This document shows, in pieces, positions 1 through 14,700 of a stretch of 64,000 nt of DNA; within the stretch, counting starts at the first letter, position 1, and every line of letters begins with the position of its first letter. Origin of the DNA: Distichodus sexfasciatus (lineage: Eukaryota; Chordata; Actinopteri; Characiformes; Distichodontidae). The notes below the pieces were generated by a model, which did not search any database, had not been told where the DNA came from, and saw only the letters and a program-made list of their open reading frames with translations. The stretch is from positions 2,152,254 to 2,216,253 of the forward strand of contig JAVGVS010000018.1 in assembly GCA_032718565.1 (NCBI GenBank), in the 5' to 3' direction. The position numbers were made by a program, and so were the translations under genes.

Positions 1-264
1 ACGCTTTATTTTCCTGAAACAACATTTCAAAGTAATACAGAAAGCATGTTTTTTTTCTTGTACATATTCAATTAACCCCTTGAAGGAAACACCTCTCTTG
101 AGCACAAAGTTATAATCAATCCTCTGCAGTGAACTTTTTCTGTATTCTACCAGTGGAGACTAAACTGCATTTTACCACCGAAGCATTTTACTGCACACAT
201 CCTGTTTAACGTTGATTTGACTCAACACTCTAGCTATGAACTCAACATACTTTATCCAAACTCA

Positions 265-348
265 AATTCATTATCCGAACTGCTGAATTCCAACTGGGGT
301 CGCGGGGGGACCAGAACCTATCCCGGAAAGGTGGGGACCAACCCTGGT
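265..348 (-). repeat. SINE-A 3' end fragment, inverted
   Basis: Reverse complement of the last ~85 bases of the tRNA-derived SINE seen in full at 41515-41858 (tail ATAATGAA, then AGTTGGAATTCAGCAG, ACCCCAGTT, GGATAGG-like core). It abuts a second, forward fragment directly. Confidence 0.75.
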
Positions 349-540
349 TGATTGGTGACTCTAAATTTGCCCCATAAGGTGCGAGTGGGAGTGTGATTGT
401 GTGAGTGTGTGTGCCCTGTGGTGTGTTGGTGCTCACCCAGGGTATGTCCCAACCTCGAACCCACAATCCCGGGATAGGCACCGGTCCCCGACCCTGACAC
501 AGATTAAGCAGTTCAGAAAATGAAGGAATGAATGAATATT
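349..540 (+). repeat. SINE-A 3' half, forward
   Basis: Corresponds to the 3' half of the full-length SINE, from TTGATTGGTGACTCTAAATT through the GTGTGAGTGTGTG block to the GAATGAATGAAT tail. It lacks the tRNA-like head with A and B boxes. Confidence 0.8.
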
Positions 541-646
541 GCGTTAAAACATTTAGCAACTACTCAAACAATGAACTAACACAATTAATACTATTTAAAA
601 TACTGTGCTAACAGCAAATAACTCAGCTTTTCTGCTGTGTTCACAG

Positions 647-784
647 ACAAAAACCGGACTTGCCCTACTGAATGACGAAGACACCGATAACACCTACGAC
701 ATCCGTTTAAAGCTAACAAAAGAGATGTTGACCATACAGAAACAGGATGTGGTCTGCATTGGTGGCAGTGCACATAACTTGAAC
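647..784 (+). CDS. sntg2: sntg2 exon: start of PH1 / PDZ lead-in
   Basis: After acceptor TCACAG the frame reads TKTGLALLNDEDTDN...LTIQKQDVVC, matching human SNTG2 from about residue 24. Phase 0 at both ends; donor GTAAGT. The initiator methionine is upstream of the window. Confidence 0.93.
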
Positions 785-3700
785 GTAAGTACTAATGCTT
801 TATCTCAAATAAAGTCTGAATTACACAGATACCCAAGATGCTTTAGTCTGTTGTTAAGCATTGAACATGCATTATTTTTTAAACACTATGCAACACTAGT
901 GTAGGGTTAAGGGAAAGGGTTGTGCTGAAGACAGATTACAGAAGATCAGCAAAAGCAGACACACTGGAATATTTTTCATTACATTTGACTTTCAAGTCAT
1001 GCAGCACAATTCATGTTCTCAGTTTGTAAGCAGGGGACACTCTGCATCTTTCACAGTTGGACTATTCCCAGTTTTCCAGTGCTTGTCCAATGCACATAAT
1101 ATATTAAGCACATATACTGACAAGCGTCATTATAACAAAGAACCTTGAGCTTTTATATTTTTACCAAATAAATTCCCATTTTTTAAAGCACAGAACTGTT
1201 GTACTCCGAAGACAGGCAACTGGAGGCCTTGGTCTGAGCATCAAAGTAGGTTGATTTTGTTTGCATTTTAAAAATACATTATTTCAAAGCAACTAAACAC
1301 ATTCATGTATAAAATTTAGCACTTTGTAGAACTGACAGATGGTTTTCCAGCATTAGGCTAATTTATAGATGATGAAGACTGTGTAGTAAAGATTAAAGCT
1401 TATTTACTAATCTTCATCATACCTAAATGAGACAGTAGTGCTGATCTGTGATTTGGATGATAAAAGTGTGCTCTGAGGACAGCTTCTACAGCTAAATCAC
1501 CTTGATGAACTTTTATTTATTTCAGGGGGGAGCTGAGCATAAAGTGCCTGTGGTCATTTCAAAGATTTTCAAAGATCAAGTAGGTAAGGCACCACTGAGT
1601 GTACCTCTTAATTACTGTACAACTATATTAGTCATGGCTAAAGCAATGACTATATTTCACTCTCACAACCATCAACACTGATTAACTCTTTTCAATTTTG
1701 CAGTTTAGAGTGTCTGTAGCACGGCGCCAAAATCCACTTGATCTGCAAAGGCAGTCCATTTGATAGCCATGTAATTAGAGGCCAGCAAGCGTGCCAGTTT
1801 AGTGTACTGAAGCACCAAAAAAGCAGTGTTTGGCTGTAATGCCATCTTTCAACCATGAAAAATGGACAGTCGTACAGAAGCATGCAGCAGAAATTCAGAA
1901 TTTTCTATTCCAGTAATAAGAGAAAGTGAATAGCATCTATTACAAATGGCCTGGTGTGACTGAACGACTGTGTGTGTGTTTGTGTGTGTGTGTGTGCGCG
2001 CCTGCAGGCTTGAGAGAGAGTGTGTTCTACACAATGGCAATATTAGTTCTCTCAAGCCCAAAATTATACTTGATAGTTGGTCTGTGAACCAGATCAGCAA
2101 CTATAATGAAAAAGTTAAAGAATGGTGTGTTCATTAATGCTAGCTTGGCTGAAAGCTTACATCATGCGTGAACTTTAGACTCCACCGCCTCTGTAAGAGC
2201 GGCCAGAAGAACCCTGTAGAGCGACTAAGTGGGCTACAGTACAGACTCATCAGTCTAAAAAAGAGGGTGAAGAAGGCGTGAAATTATTGGTCATGGCATC
2301 AAAATGTTACATATGCAATATATCAGAAAAATATCAAATGGTGGGAACTCTCCCAAAGCATGCTTGGAGCCAAATGTGCTGTATGTAATGCCACGCCAGT
2401 TTCCCCACTCAAAAGACAACTGTGTTTGAAAAGCCGTAATATCCAAGGTTGGACGTGTTATTTTTGAAGCACATTTCATAAAGAACCTTATGATTTGGTA
2501 AGATAACTCTCACTAGAAGAATATTAGCTTCTCCCAGCCTCAGCTATGCCTCTGAGTCTGAGACTGCTTCTGCCTTGCTGTAATAACACTCCAACTTTCC
2601 TAGTCTCAGATCCCCATTTGAAAAGCTAATGAAGTTCTATTGTATTTGTCAATCTTGAAGAAATGAACTAAAGTCCAGATTTGTGTGAAATTTGGATTAA
2701 AACCGGTCTTGTCTAGCCACGCTACTTGTGGCTATGTTTGAGACTCATCATTTGCCAGTGTTGATTGCCATTTCTATCACATTAGTATGTATAAAATGAG
2801 TAATTATAACCTAATGTTTCCATTAACCTCTGACACTGTATGTCTGGCCTACAGCGGATCAGACAGGGATGCTGTTTATCGGCGATGCTGTGTTACAGGT
2901 TAGTGTGGTGAGCATTAGCTCTCTCTTATTCCCCACACTGCCCAGGGCCATAGGTGCATGTCAGAGCAACATACTCCATGCATTCTAATAACGTCCTCGT
3001 CTGATTCATTTTCTCCCGGTCGACAGTGGGCTGAACCTTTGATCTCATTATATGAATCTGAAGAATGGTAGTAATGAGCCATTTAAAAAACTGTTATTCC
3101 TCTTTTTGGATCTTTTTACCACAAATGCCCCAAATGGTAGAGACTGAACTTCTATAGTGATGGAATAGTGGGTCAATTGTCAAGTAGCGTAATCTCATTG
3201 AGATGTTTTTGGTTAATATGATATGCGCACCTATAGCTCATAGTCAAAGAGCAGCAAGATATCCATTTTCTAATGTGGGAATGCTATGTAATCTAAGTTT
3301 TGTGGAAAAAGTTAATTCTTTCCGCAATGTTTGGTCTTGTAGGAGTTTTGATGAATTCTCAAATGAAAAATGAAAAAATTCATGGATTATAATCATACAC
3401 AAATGTGATTTAATACATTCTGTGTCCTTCCCAGCTGTTGATGTACTAGTATCTAAATGGACATGTTTGTCCATGAAAATTGTGACTAATGAGGAACCCT
3501 TTCTCATGTAGGTCAATGGCATTAATGTGGAGAAGTGCACACATGAAGAAGTTGTGAGTATTCCCTTGTCACTTGTTTCATTACACCTGGCTGGATTGCT
3601 GAAATGACGATGATGTGGGATTGATCAAAGGGGCAGCTGACGCCTCAGCGAAGCGCACAGTGTGCTTTTATATCTTACAAATTTTCACCTTTTTTCTTTG

Positions 3701-6700
3701 TGGATTTCAACCATAACAAATCGATAGGGAGTAGATTCATCACACGCAGGCCCCAGTGAGAACGAACAGACGCTTTAGGAGGGCTGTGATACTCTCTATC
3801 TCCCTCTCCCTCTCTTCTCTCTCCCTCCCTCCAAACAGCTGGTCTTTGCTTTCACATCCAGGAAGTTGAAAGACATGATTAATGATCTCACTTTGAGAAA
3901 CCACTACCTAACAAAGCCAAGCTGTCTCTACAGTATCAATCTCTCCACAACAAGAGTGTCCACTAATAATTGCGGGACAGAGACTGAGTGAATCCTACTC
4001 TCATTAAGGTCAACTGTATTGCTTAGAAGAGGAATTATGCAACTGTATGAAAGAATAAAGAACACACATGATAGAAACCTAATCAGAATGTGACAGAAGA
4101 CTAGTTAGGAATCTTTGTTTACTTTGTTTAAGCGTTGTGTCACACTTGACTGTCACCCAATTATAATATCAAAGAGCAACACAAACACAATATTATTGGA
4201 ATTTCTCTCATACACACCGCTCCTATGGTTAGTTTTAATTTTAGGTCTAGCTGTCATAGATTTTTCTTATGACAGAAAATCCATTAGAATTCCAATAGAG
4301 ACACTCTTGCTAATAAGGAATGCATATTCTTTGTGAAAAATAGATAATACAGTTGTTATGCTATTCGGTAACAACAATGATAAAAAATAACGTGACATTT
4401 TAAGTATGTATGGTATATTTCTAGTCTCAAGACAGATATTCAGATTGCTTCAGTATGCAGACAGCCTGGGGCATTAAATAGAAGCAGTGCAGTTCCAATT
4501 ATCTAGTGACACGTCCTCATTTGCAATTTTATGATTAACCAAAGTCTAAAAAGTTACATTTTTGGTCAGATTTTTACAGAACGTATTAATATTTCTCAAT
4601 AGAATATTTTGTTGTTCAGGAAGCCAGTAAGAACAACTTTTGGTTTTTCCTTAAAGTATATTTTGTAATACATCCAGATATACATTCTTTTTCCAAATCA
4701 CAGCTTGTTAACTCCCTTAAAGCAGATAGTATTAAATAAAACAGGCTTTTCTTCTTTTTTTAAAGCCTGACCTAAATGTCAAAATTGTTAATATTTAAGT
4801 ATGTCAGAAGAGGGAGGAATCTACACTAGGGTGTTTCCTGGAAAACAGCCAATCTGATTTGGTGTCAGCCCCCTGTGGATATGAGCTATGTTAATCAACG
4901 AGGAAATTTTGATTTAAAAGATTTACTAATTCCTCTGTTTATAGTCATGACCACATGATCAAAGCCTGGAAACAGATATGATCTTGTGCTGAACCAGTTC
5001 TGTTAAAGGGACCAACATGTATCGGGGTGATTTGGAAAGCATTAAACAGCTGTTTAGAAAAAGGAACGGCATCAAATTAATAAATGTTAGCTTCTGACAT
5101 GTTTGGACTGTGGTTTTAAATCGTGGTGCGTAGCAGATGATGCAATTTGAAGCCAGCAGACACTGAGAGGGTAATTACTTGTCTGAGCAGCAGTTGGCCG
5201 GCCTCTCACAATTACATGAAAGCCTAGTTGAGGTTACAGAACTCTTTGTAATTATTCATGGATTCATGGAAGTCCAATGTGAGCTCATAGATATAGTTTG
5301 ATTACATTTGATTATAATGTAAAATGTTAAGTCTTTGTGGTCATTAAGCGTAAAGTGGTAATTTTATGCTTTTTCGGTCAGAGCAACATTATCTTATCTT
5401 TTTAATCAACTAAGAGGACTCAGAGCTAAGAGGACTCCTCTCTCTCTCTCTCTCTTTCTCTCTATATATGTGCTTCTCTCTTTGTCTCTCTATGTCGCTC
5501 GCACATTCAGGTTCACCTCTTGCGTACTGCCGGAGATGAAGTTACCATCACTGTGAGGTACCTCAGGGAGGCACCAGCCTTTTTAAAGCTCCCATTAGGT
5601 AAGCTCTCACTGAGCTGCTTACACTTTCATACGAATCCCAAAGCTCAGCAGGGGGCTACAACAAAGTTTTGAAACCACCATAAAGCCCACACCTTTGCCT
5701 GAAATCTAGTGTGTGTGCTTTTTTCCTCCACTCCCCTCTTATCCCCTGAGACTATTTCTTAAGTGCCTTTCAAAATGCATATAACCTTGTTTTTCTTATG
5801 TATTATGGATAGAAGTTTTGCAGAAAGGCACCTCTATGTTTGTTTATCGCTGCGGTTCTGATTGTCTTTTGGGCTTGTGCTTTGCTGAACACAACTGACC
5901 ATGATTGTAACGACCATCTTTACTCGGAACTAGTGTAATTTGTAAAATTTGTGATGATTTTTGTTTTCTTTTCTAGACTCTCCAGGACCATCCAGTGATC
6001 AAAGTAGCAGAGCATCCTCTCCACTCTTTGACAGTGGCTTACATTTAAATGGGAACCTAAGTAACACGGTAAGCGAGTTTCTATACACAGCCTTGCTCAG
6101 ATTGGTATAGTGCCTGCCGAAATGTCATTGCGATGTAATGGATCTTATTCACAACAGATGAAACCTGGCTGAGTGACAGAATCGGGTTTTAAATACGGCA
6201 TTGCCAGGTAAAGAGCCTTAAGTTGACTTGGAGCATATTGTGCCAGGCCTGATAGTCAATAAGAATTATCATCAGCTCGGTTTTTGGCTACAGATCTATT
6301 TATATCAGGCACTTTGGAGCGGCTTCAGTGCACGATTGGATGGTATTAAGAATGTGAATCTCAAGTACCTTCCCCAATGTTGAGAGGTGTGAATGGGATT
6401 TTATTGTCTTGCTGAGGTGAGAAAAGAAACGGACATGCAGAGTACCACAGAGTCGTATGATCTAGAGGCTTCTTTTGTAAGACTCTCATGAAAAGCTGGT
6501 AGAAGCGTCTGGGGTCCTTCCTGTTCCTACGCTTTAGGACCAGAGAGACCATGTCATAATGTCATGTTGTGCCGTCGTATTAATGTGATGTGTGTAACTC
6601 TCAGCACCCAAGACTATGTTCTTTTAGACATCTCGTGGAGACTTAGAGGTGTGGAGGTGACGTGTCCTTCCTTTGCTTGGGATTTTTAATAAATAAAACT

Positions 6701-9700
6701 GTGACCTAATAAGACTTAACAAGGCAGCGGGTCGTGGGGTGGCTCTGTCACGCCTCCTCCCGCCTTGGACAGCTCAGGTAGCTGCCACAATCCGTTAGGC
6801 TGCTTGCCTCCAAACCCAGCGTGCCACATCAAGGTCAGCGCACCATGGCCAAGGGGCTCTGAGCTGCCACTCCTCCGCCACCGAGCCACGGGATTCGTCC
6901 ATATGAATAGTAGCACGCGAGTGAGCGAGCAGCTTGAATTAGACATTCCATTAGGAGTGCTGAGGGCCATTGTCCGATGAAACATGGGCACTGTTGACAC
7001 TGTTGCGAGGGTGTGTTAATCAGATCAATCATCACCTCCCTCCTTTTGAGATATGGGCACCCTCTGGGGCCGGGATGGCGTGCGGTTTAATGAAGTCTTC
7101 CCAGTGAAATATGCCGCTCTCCGCGGCAGCCGCAGAAGAAGGACGCGGTGGCCTACCTGTTTCTTTTTCCCTTGGAAAACAAATAAACAAACAAATAATC
7201 TACGCAGATAGACTGCTTCATTATTAAACATTGAATGGCAGGCGCTGCATTCAATTACCAGGCAGCCGGGTAAACAGACAACTGCAATCCTCATTCTCAT
7301 TCTTTTCTTTTCTTTCTCTCTCACCCCATCTTTTGTTGGAGGCCACGGCACTGTTAAAACGTCTAATTGCTGAGTCAACAGAGTGTGTACCTCCTTTTTT
7401 CTCTTTGTTTTTTCCCCCTCCTTTGGACTTGCCGTTTCCTTCCTAGTAGGTGATTAGAATTCGCCAAGCTTGTCATCCCCTCTAGGCTCCTATGACATTG
7501 AGCTGATTGACAGTGTTTTGCTTTCATAGCAGCCGCAGGTTAGCATTGATTCATTTACATGCCTTCCAATAATTAGTGTTGCACCTCTCATTGCCTCAGA
7601 AATATCTTGAGGTATGGCAGGGAGAGTGATTGGAAGGACAACAGCGTCAGCCGTACTGGCGTTTGGCAAGGTCTTTGCAGGAGAGCTGACGCCCCGTCAC
7701 CGTAATCCATCTTGACACGCTGACAATATTTTATTCCTTGTCATCTTGGGTTCTTCCCCGCGTAGTACAACATGAAAGTCAAATCAAGTTTAATTATCCA
7801 GACTTGTGTGCATAAACAGTGCAGAAAAGAGCATCGCACTTGAGAAAGAGGCTAAGACATAAGACCTAATTGGCAACGGTGCCAAACTTTTGATTTGATC
7901 ACAAGCAGATGCTTCCATCCAGGGAGGCCTCTGACTGTCTTTTATCTGCTAGATTGTTTATATTTCACCTACTGTATTGATAATTGACCAAGTTAAACAG
8001 AAGCTGCACCCTTTAAGACTGGATAATGGTTTTAATATGTAATGACCACTGATAAGGGTATTTATTAGTAAATATGTGTAGATCTGTACTGTAGGTATAT
8101 GGGAAGTGAGGTAATATATTTTAATTCTCTTACAGGAGCTTTTTTTGAATTTTGTTGCAGTGGTGTATAACGGCAGTAGTGGCATGCTAGCTTTAAATCT
8201 AACCGTGTGTTTCTTACCATTGCTCAATAAGTTTGTCCAGTGGTTTGCTTTTCAAATAACAGCACTCTGAAAAGTATTTTTACTTAAGAACTGTTCTTTA
8301 GTCCAATTTCCACTACTGCTATTTGGTGTTGAAGAAGAGAAGTGTGTTCCGTGGAGGGTATAATTTGCCGACTGTACAATCTGAGCTTTACTGGGTCAAG
8401 CTAAAAGACTCTTAAAGTCTATTTACGCAGTCAAGTTTACTGTGACACATCCGTTTTTGACAGCTATTATGTGAATCAGACCTACATTTGCTGCAAAGCA
8501 TGCAAGCATGTTGACAAGGCGCGCTAACGCTTATGATAAGTTAAGCGAGCAGTATAAAAGCTGGCAAGGTATATCATGTTTGTGATGGCATTAGTACATT
8601 TTGCAAGCCCTCTCTGAGACACTGCTCATGAAGGATTCACTGTTTTATTACTTGAACACAGTGATGCCAAGCCTTGGCAGCCAGTCTTAGATCTTAAAAT
8701 TCCGGCTGTTTTAGTTTCATTCGGCTGTTTTACAGTTTAACATGAATAGTCATCAAACCCAAATTTCAAACCATACCCTTATTCATTTATTAAATACTCC
8801 AGAATGTGTAATGAGATCTAAAGTTACTATCTGAGGGTGGGGAGGCAGCATGCGCCCTCACTAATCACAATGAGGATGGCAGATCCTCCTGAAGCGTAAG
8901 ACTCGGTTGCTGTTGGGCCGCCTGCACGCTGATCAAAGCACAGCGAGGAGAGGCTAAGATGAGATGCTTGGCCTCTCCTCCTCTTATACTCTCTCTCTCT
9001 TTCCATCTCTCTCGCTGTTTCTCTCCCTCTCTCTCCATTTATCCCTCTCTCATTTATTCCGTCTAGGCCCCGTCTTCGCCCTCCTCACCCTTGGCTAATG
9101 AACCAAAGTACGAGAAGCGCTGGGTGGATGCCATCTCCCTCCCCTTGTCCATGGCTCGAGTCTCCAGACACAAAGCTGGAAGCGATAAATTAAGGTAGGC
9201 TAATCCGCTGTGATGCAATACCTAGTCCTAGGTGTGCCACAACCTGGCTGGCTGTTGGTTTTGCCAGCATTTTTCATTTAAGCGAGAATGTGTTAAGACC
9301 AATATCTATGCAGCAGCATGCGGCGTCTGAAAAGGTCACTGATGCAGTTCGCCAATAGAGGTGCAAAGGGGTGGATGAGAACGAGAGCCAGTTTCAGGAG
9401 ACTGGACTTTGGATTGTGGCAAAACATCATACGCTGTTTCTGTTCTTCTTACGCTCAGTATGACAAACCAATTAAGCATTAATATGATACATAATCATCA
9501 GAAAAATTTCACTTTTGTTTTATTCATTAGGGAGGAATGAAAGGCCTAATTGAATATATTTTCTTATCATAAGGTTAATTGCTTGCTTGCTGGGAAAGGA
9601 ATCAATTTATTATTGCTTTCCCTCAGGCATCTTGGCAGTTGATACTTTAGATGACCGGGCTTAATCAACCAGCAAGCTTAAAATTGGCTAGATACCTGTG

Positions 9701-11692
9701 GCTTTCACAACTTTTGCATAAATTACACTTATATTCCACAGTATGACCTAAATGCCTCATGATTAGTGATGAACAGATTTGCATTAAAGTCTTGGTGAAC
9801 TCATTTGTCAGGTGTCAAATGCTTACTGTTAGGTGTTGATTATTTTATAAAGGATAAAGTTTTTCCCTTGGTGTACATGGAGCTTTGATGGAGGTCTCCT
9901 AGTCCGTTTCTATTTGTGTCCCCTAAGCCACTTTTCCAAAGCTAGTTTTGGATTCACTTCCAGTAGCCATATGTGTTCTTCTCTGAAAGTCTCCATTAAT
10001 CTAAGACGAAGACAGTATTTGAAATCTAAAATAAATGATGTATTATTTGCTTCCTATTATACTTCAAACTTTTATTCCCAGACACTATCATATCCTCAAA
10101 AAGTGAGATACATTGATTTTATCATTTCAAAACACCTTTGTAAGGCTGGCTCTCTGGAGAGTCAGTGCTCACATCATCCTTTTTAGACCTGAATTCCTTT
10201 GCCTTTCCGCCCTCTTTCCTCATCCTATTTGTTTCCACTCATTCTTTTATTCTAAGTCTCTCTGTTAGAGCCCTTTCGCAATGTATGCCTACGCCCAATG
10301 AAAATGCACTACTCCAGACTAATGGATTTTTTATTGTGTTCTGTCAGTCACACAGACAGTTTCTTGGTTTCAGAGGACTTGGCTGCATTCTGCTGGTAGT
10401 TCAAGCAGAACATTACATTCTCCAGGCAATTTCTATCAGAAGCAGAGCAGGGAATAGCTGTACTGTGCACATGACCTGCATTAATTGAAATGATAGTATT
10501 CTGAAAATTGACAAAAAAAACCCCACGTCTCCATCTGTACTTAACTGTGCTGATGATTCTCATGTATGCCTTTTCATGTGTATCAGTTTGAAAAAATAAT
10601 TTACATGAACTTTCAGCTTAAAAGAACAAAACTGTGTTTTGTTTTGTTTTTTAAAGTTTGCACTGACAAGTGATTTTACTTTGTTGCTGAGATATGTATA
10701 TGTATAAAATGTAGCATAGTATAGCTCTAGTATGTGAATCAGATCTATCTCAAACTGTGGAGAAAGATGCAGTTGCACAGCCATCATATAAATTTGTTTT
10801 GTCTCCATAGTCACGGTCTCTTCACATTTAGTTGAATACAACTGACAGCCGTCATTAAATAGTCAGTCCACCAAATAAAAAGGTAATTTATCTGTGCCAT
10901 TGCCCAAACACACACTGAAATTAAATGTCACCATCATCCCATTAGACAGAATTGATGACAAGGCTGCCATGTCACATTTTTCTTTTTATGAATGCACTAT
11001 ATTAAGATTAAACTTCTATCAATAGGCTTCTTGTGTGAAAACAGAAAGTGCTCATGCTGTTTTGTTATTTTTGAGATTACTCTTTTTTAAAACACAATAT
11101 TTAGTGTGAAAAATCTTCTGAGCGTGCCATTATTGCATTCATTCATTCATTCATTCAGTATCTGAACTGCTGAATCCCAACTGGGGTCGAGGGGGGAACG
11201 GAGCCTATCCCGGGAACTACGGGCGCAAGGCGGGGACCAACCCTGGACAAGCACCAACGCACCGCAGAGCACACACACTCACACACTCACACTCCCATTC
11301 ACACCTTATGGGGCCAATTTAGATTTGCCAATGAACCTATAGTGCATGCTATTTGGATTGTGGGAGGAAACCAGAGCTTTCGGAGGAAACCCACACAAAG
11401 ATGGGGAGAGCATCCAAACTCCACACAGAAAGGCCCTACTGTGAGGCAGTGCCATTATTTAAGTAGAATAACTGATTGTTGTCTATGCTGCCATTCATTT
11501 TGTATACACAGATACAGTATATAAAATGGTATATTTATTTATTTATTTAAAAAAATAATTAACAAGGTTTCAACACTGACTTCATAACTGACATTATCAG
11601 TTACTTACTGCTGTAAGTTGGTATTCTGCAGAGAAACTTCTTTGATGGCAATGGATTTTTCATTGTTTTATATTATCTCTGCATTCAATGCA

Positions 11693-11732
<40 letters not shown>

Positions 11733-14700
11733 CATCTATCTCTCCCAATCAGGTCGAATAGTTTCGAGGTATTTGCCTTAGATGGAGTATGCACCAATAT
11801 TTTACAGTTTTGCACTGCAGCAGAAAGCACAGATTGGCTCCAAGCAATATCAACAAATATCAACGATCTAACCCAGGACAGTGTGAGTATGACATGTATC
11901 ATACACAGCACTGATGAGTGTATGAGCTTATAGGAGGCTCGCTGTCAGTCTGAATGTTTGCCGCCCTCAAAACATGGAAGCTCGGCTAGGTGAAGCTAAC
12001 GAAAATAAGACAATTAAAGTTAATGCTCATTTTCCACCCACTGGCACATTTGCCACAGGGGATGGTGATGAAAACCGTTGATTGCGGCAGAGAGGTGAAG
12101 TAAAAGCAGCCTATAAAAGCAGGTCCAGAAAGCATGAGTGCCTGACAATGGTAATGAAAAGCCCAGAATGTTCACTGTGCCCACTGCATTATGGTCAATT
12201 GTGATGCTCTTTTTCATCAAACAGATTGCTGAAATCCTGCTATTCTGACTAATAATGCACTTCTCCAATGCGTATATAACCATGTTCTGTAGTTTTTGTA
12301 TTTGGAACCCTGCATACTCATGCCCAGTTTGTTCTCCTGTTGCAACATTGAAAACTGAGAACTAAATTCGTGCAAGAATATTGCCTAATGATCTCATTTC
12401 CTGTGCAGCATCTTAATTAGAGCGCTGATGATCCAGTGGGCCTTTTCTATAGCCCAGCTCAAACATGCTCTGATTTACTGCCACACAGCTGCCTGGCTTC
12501 TACGCAATTACTGCCCTTACGTCACCTAATTATGGATACGGAAACTGATTGCTAAATGTTCAATTAAGGCCTGATTGTATGTGAGAGTGGGAAACGGAAC
12601 TCTGACTTTTATTGTGGTGACCTATAACCCATAAATAGACAGCGTGACACGCAGCTCGGCACTGACGGGCGCAGGGGATTAGAAAGATGCCGTGTGACGG
12701 GTCCTGACCTGCAGTTCTCTGACGGCGGTGTCATTACACGAGGAACGAGCTCTGGCTCCGATTCAGTGCACCATTAATATATTGTCAATCATTTTGGAAC
12801 ACAGTTACTCATTAACAGAGAAAAAGCCCAGGGTAAAACTCTGTGGTTTAACTCTCGCTGATTTAAAATTGGTGAATTTGCAAAAGGTCAAATAAGATGT
12901 AATGAGGGGCAAAACAGTTTTATGCTAAAACTAATTCTTTCCTTCTTTAGAATTATTTGATATCTGTGTTGGCCACCCTTCTCTCCAAGGTTCATGTCAT
13001 ACTAAAGAAGTCCCTCTCTACCCCTCCATCCCTCTTTCAGTCACTGTCTCTCTGTCTGTCTGTCTCCCTCTCTCCCTCTTTCAGCCTCTTTCTCACTCTC
13101 ACGCTCTCTCTGTTTCTGGCAAATCTGTTTCTTTTACTTTCTCACATGGTGCGATTCTGTTGAGCGGAAGAAAAGAACAAAGGGAATGAAATAGTCCGAG
13201 CTGTGAAAACTGTTTCTCTGATTACACTTGTATGCAGGAACACGTGGCTGTAATAAAGGACTGATTTCCCAGATGGAAGGATTGCTCCAAATTATGAAGC
13301 TTTCGTGGCTAATCATCCCCACCCCCTTTTAAATCCAGAGCTAAGCTTAGTTACTTGTGCAGAAAAACAGCCCCTTCTAACCGAGACCCCTTTACTGATG
13401 ACAGACAGAAACAGTTCAGCGACGACGCCGGCTTCAGCCAGACATGCGGCAGGTGCTCTGTAGAAAGGGCGAGTCTGTGTCACCAGTACCTCCCACTCTC
13501 CTGCCTTACATATAAAGCTGCCTGTAAACCTGCCAGTCTTTGGTATATAGAAAACAAATGCTGTTTACACTGTCTGGACTGAAAGTTAGGTGGAAATATG
13601 AATAGTTCTTGCTCTGCTAATGTGTAACTCTTTCCGTTTTCAGTTTAAGTTTAGATTAGATTGTCAGTTAGATTAGATTTAAATATAGGTTTGCCCGTGC
13701 CTAATTTAATTAGCAGGGATTTTTTTTTTTTTCAGATAAAAACGGCCAACAAATGCTGTTCTCCAGATCAGCAGGTAGGCATTTATCTCAACCTTCTACT
13801 TACACACAGCATGTTCAAAATAATACTTATTCTGCATCATTTAATTCAGTTAATTATATTTGAAATTATTGATTTATGTAATGAAACTTATTTGTCCTAG
13901 TTTATGTATTTAAATTACCTTAAATGTGTTAGCTATACCTGAATAGAGCCTTTTGTTCCTTGTTTGACTACACATGTCTAGCTGTGATCAAAAGTTTTGT
14001 TGGTGAAAGAAAGTTACAGCTGTTTTTATCTATACCACAATTTATTCTGCCCATATAGTTATATCATCACAATTGCATAAGAATGCGAATACAGTGATAT
14101 TGCAGATCTGCTAATGGGTAGGTCATGTCCAGTGGGGGGAAAGAAAACTGGACGATGTGTTCAGCGTGAGGAACTCTTTCAGTTGTGTGAACTTCTGCCG
14201 TTTCAAGGCAGTTGATTTTCAGCTTGTGAATGTTTCTCTGCACAGATCATCCATATGGGTTGGGTATGTGAGCACCTTCACGGGAGTGATGCCAGGCAAA
14301 TTCAAAGCTACAAGTTTCTGGCATTGAAAGGCTCCTCTCTCTACATTCTCAGGGGCCCTCCCGTAAGTCCATAGCAATACGAAATAAAAGTCAAAACACT
14401 TTCTGCACAAAACATAAATCATAAAGAGCACAACCCGATCCAAGGACACACTGTTGAGTCAAGGGTATAGAGCAGTCAATCATGTGCTTGGCTACATGTC
14501 CTCCATAAACATCTTTTAGGCACCCTCTGGTCTTTTGCAACCTTCAGGGCATTTTTCATAATCATATATAGTGATTCCATTAGCTTTTAATGGATCGTGA
14601 GGAGGAAAAGCTATTACCTGCACTGATAATAGAACATGTTATTTGTGACAAATGTTTTGTCTTTGCCTTTTATCAGCTGTGCAATGCAGCCTTATGTCGC

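Larger units (their letters stand above)
1..646 (+). other. sntg2 intron, partial
   Basis: AT-rich intron upstream of the first exon in the window; it contains the inverted SINE fragments at about 265-540. No coding exon seen. Confidence 0.6.
9195..11752 (+). other. sntg2 intron
   Basis: 2.56-kb intron containing a reverse-oriented SINE (11135-11448) and a (TC)15 tract before the next exon. No coding exon seen elsewhere. Confidence 0.6.

Noticed and set aside
242..559. 105-codon open frame on the - strand
   Set aside because: Covers the inverted SINE fragments; no independent coding evidence.
7025..7378. 117-codon open frame on the - strand in a sntg2 intron
   Set aside because: Low-complexity, no homology; lies in the GC-richer candidate non-coding block.
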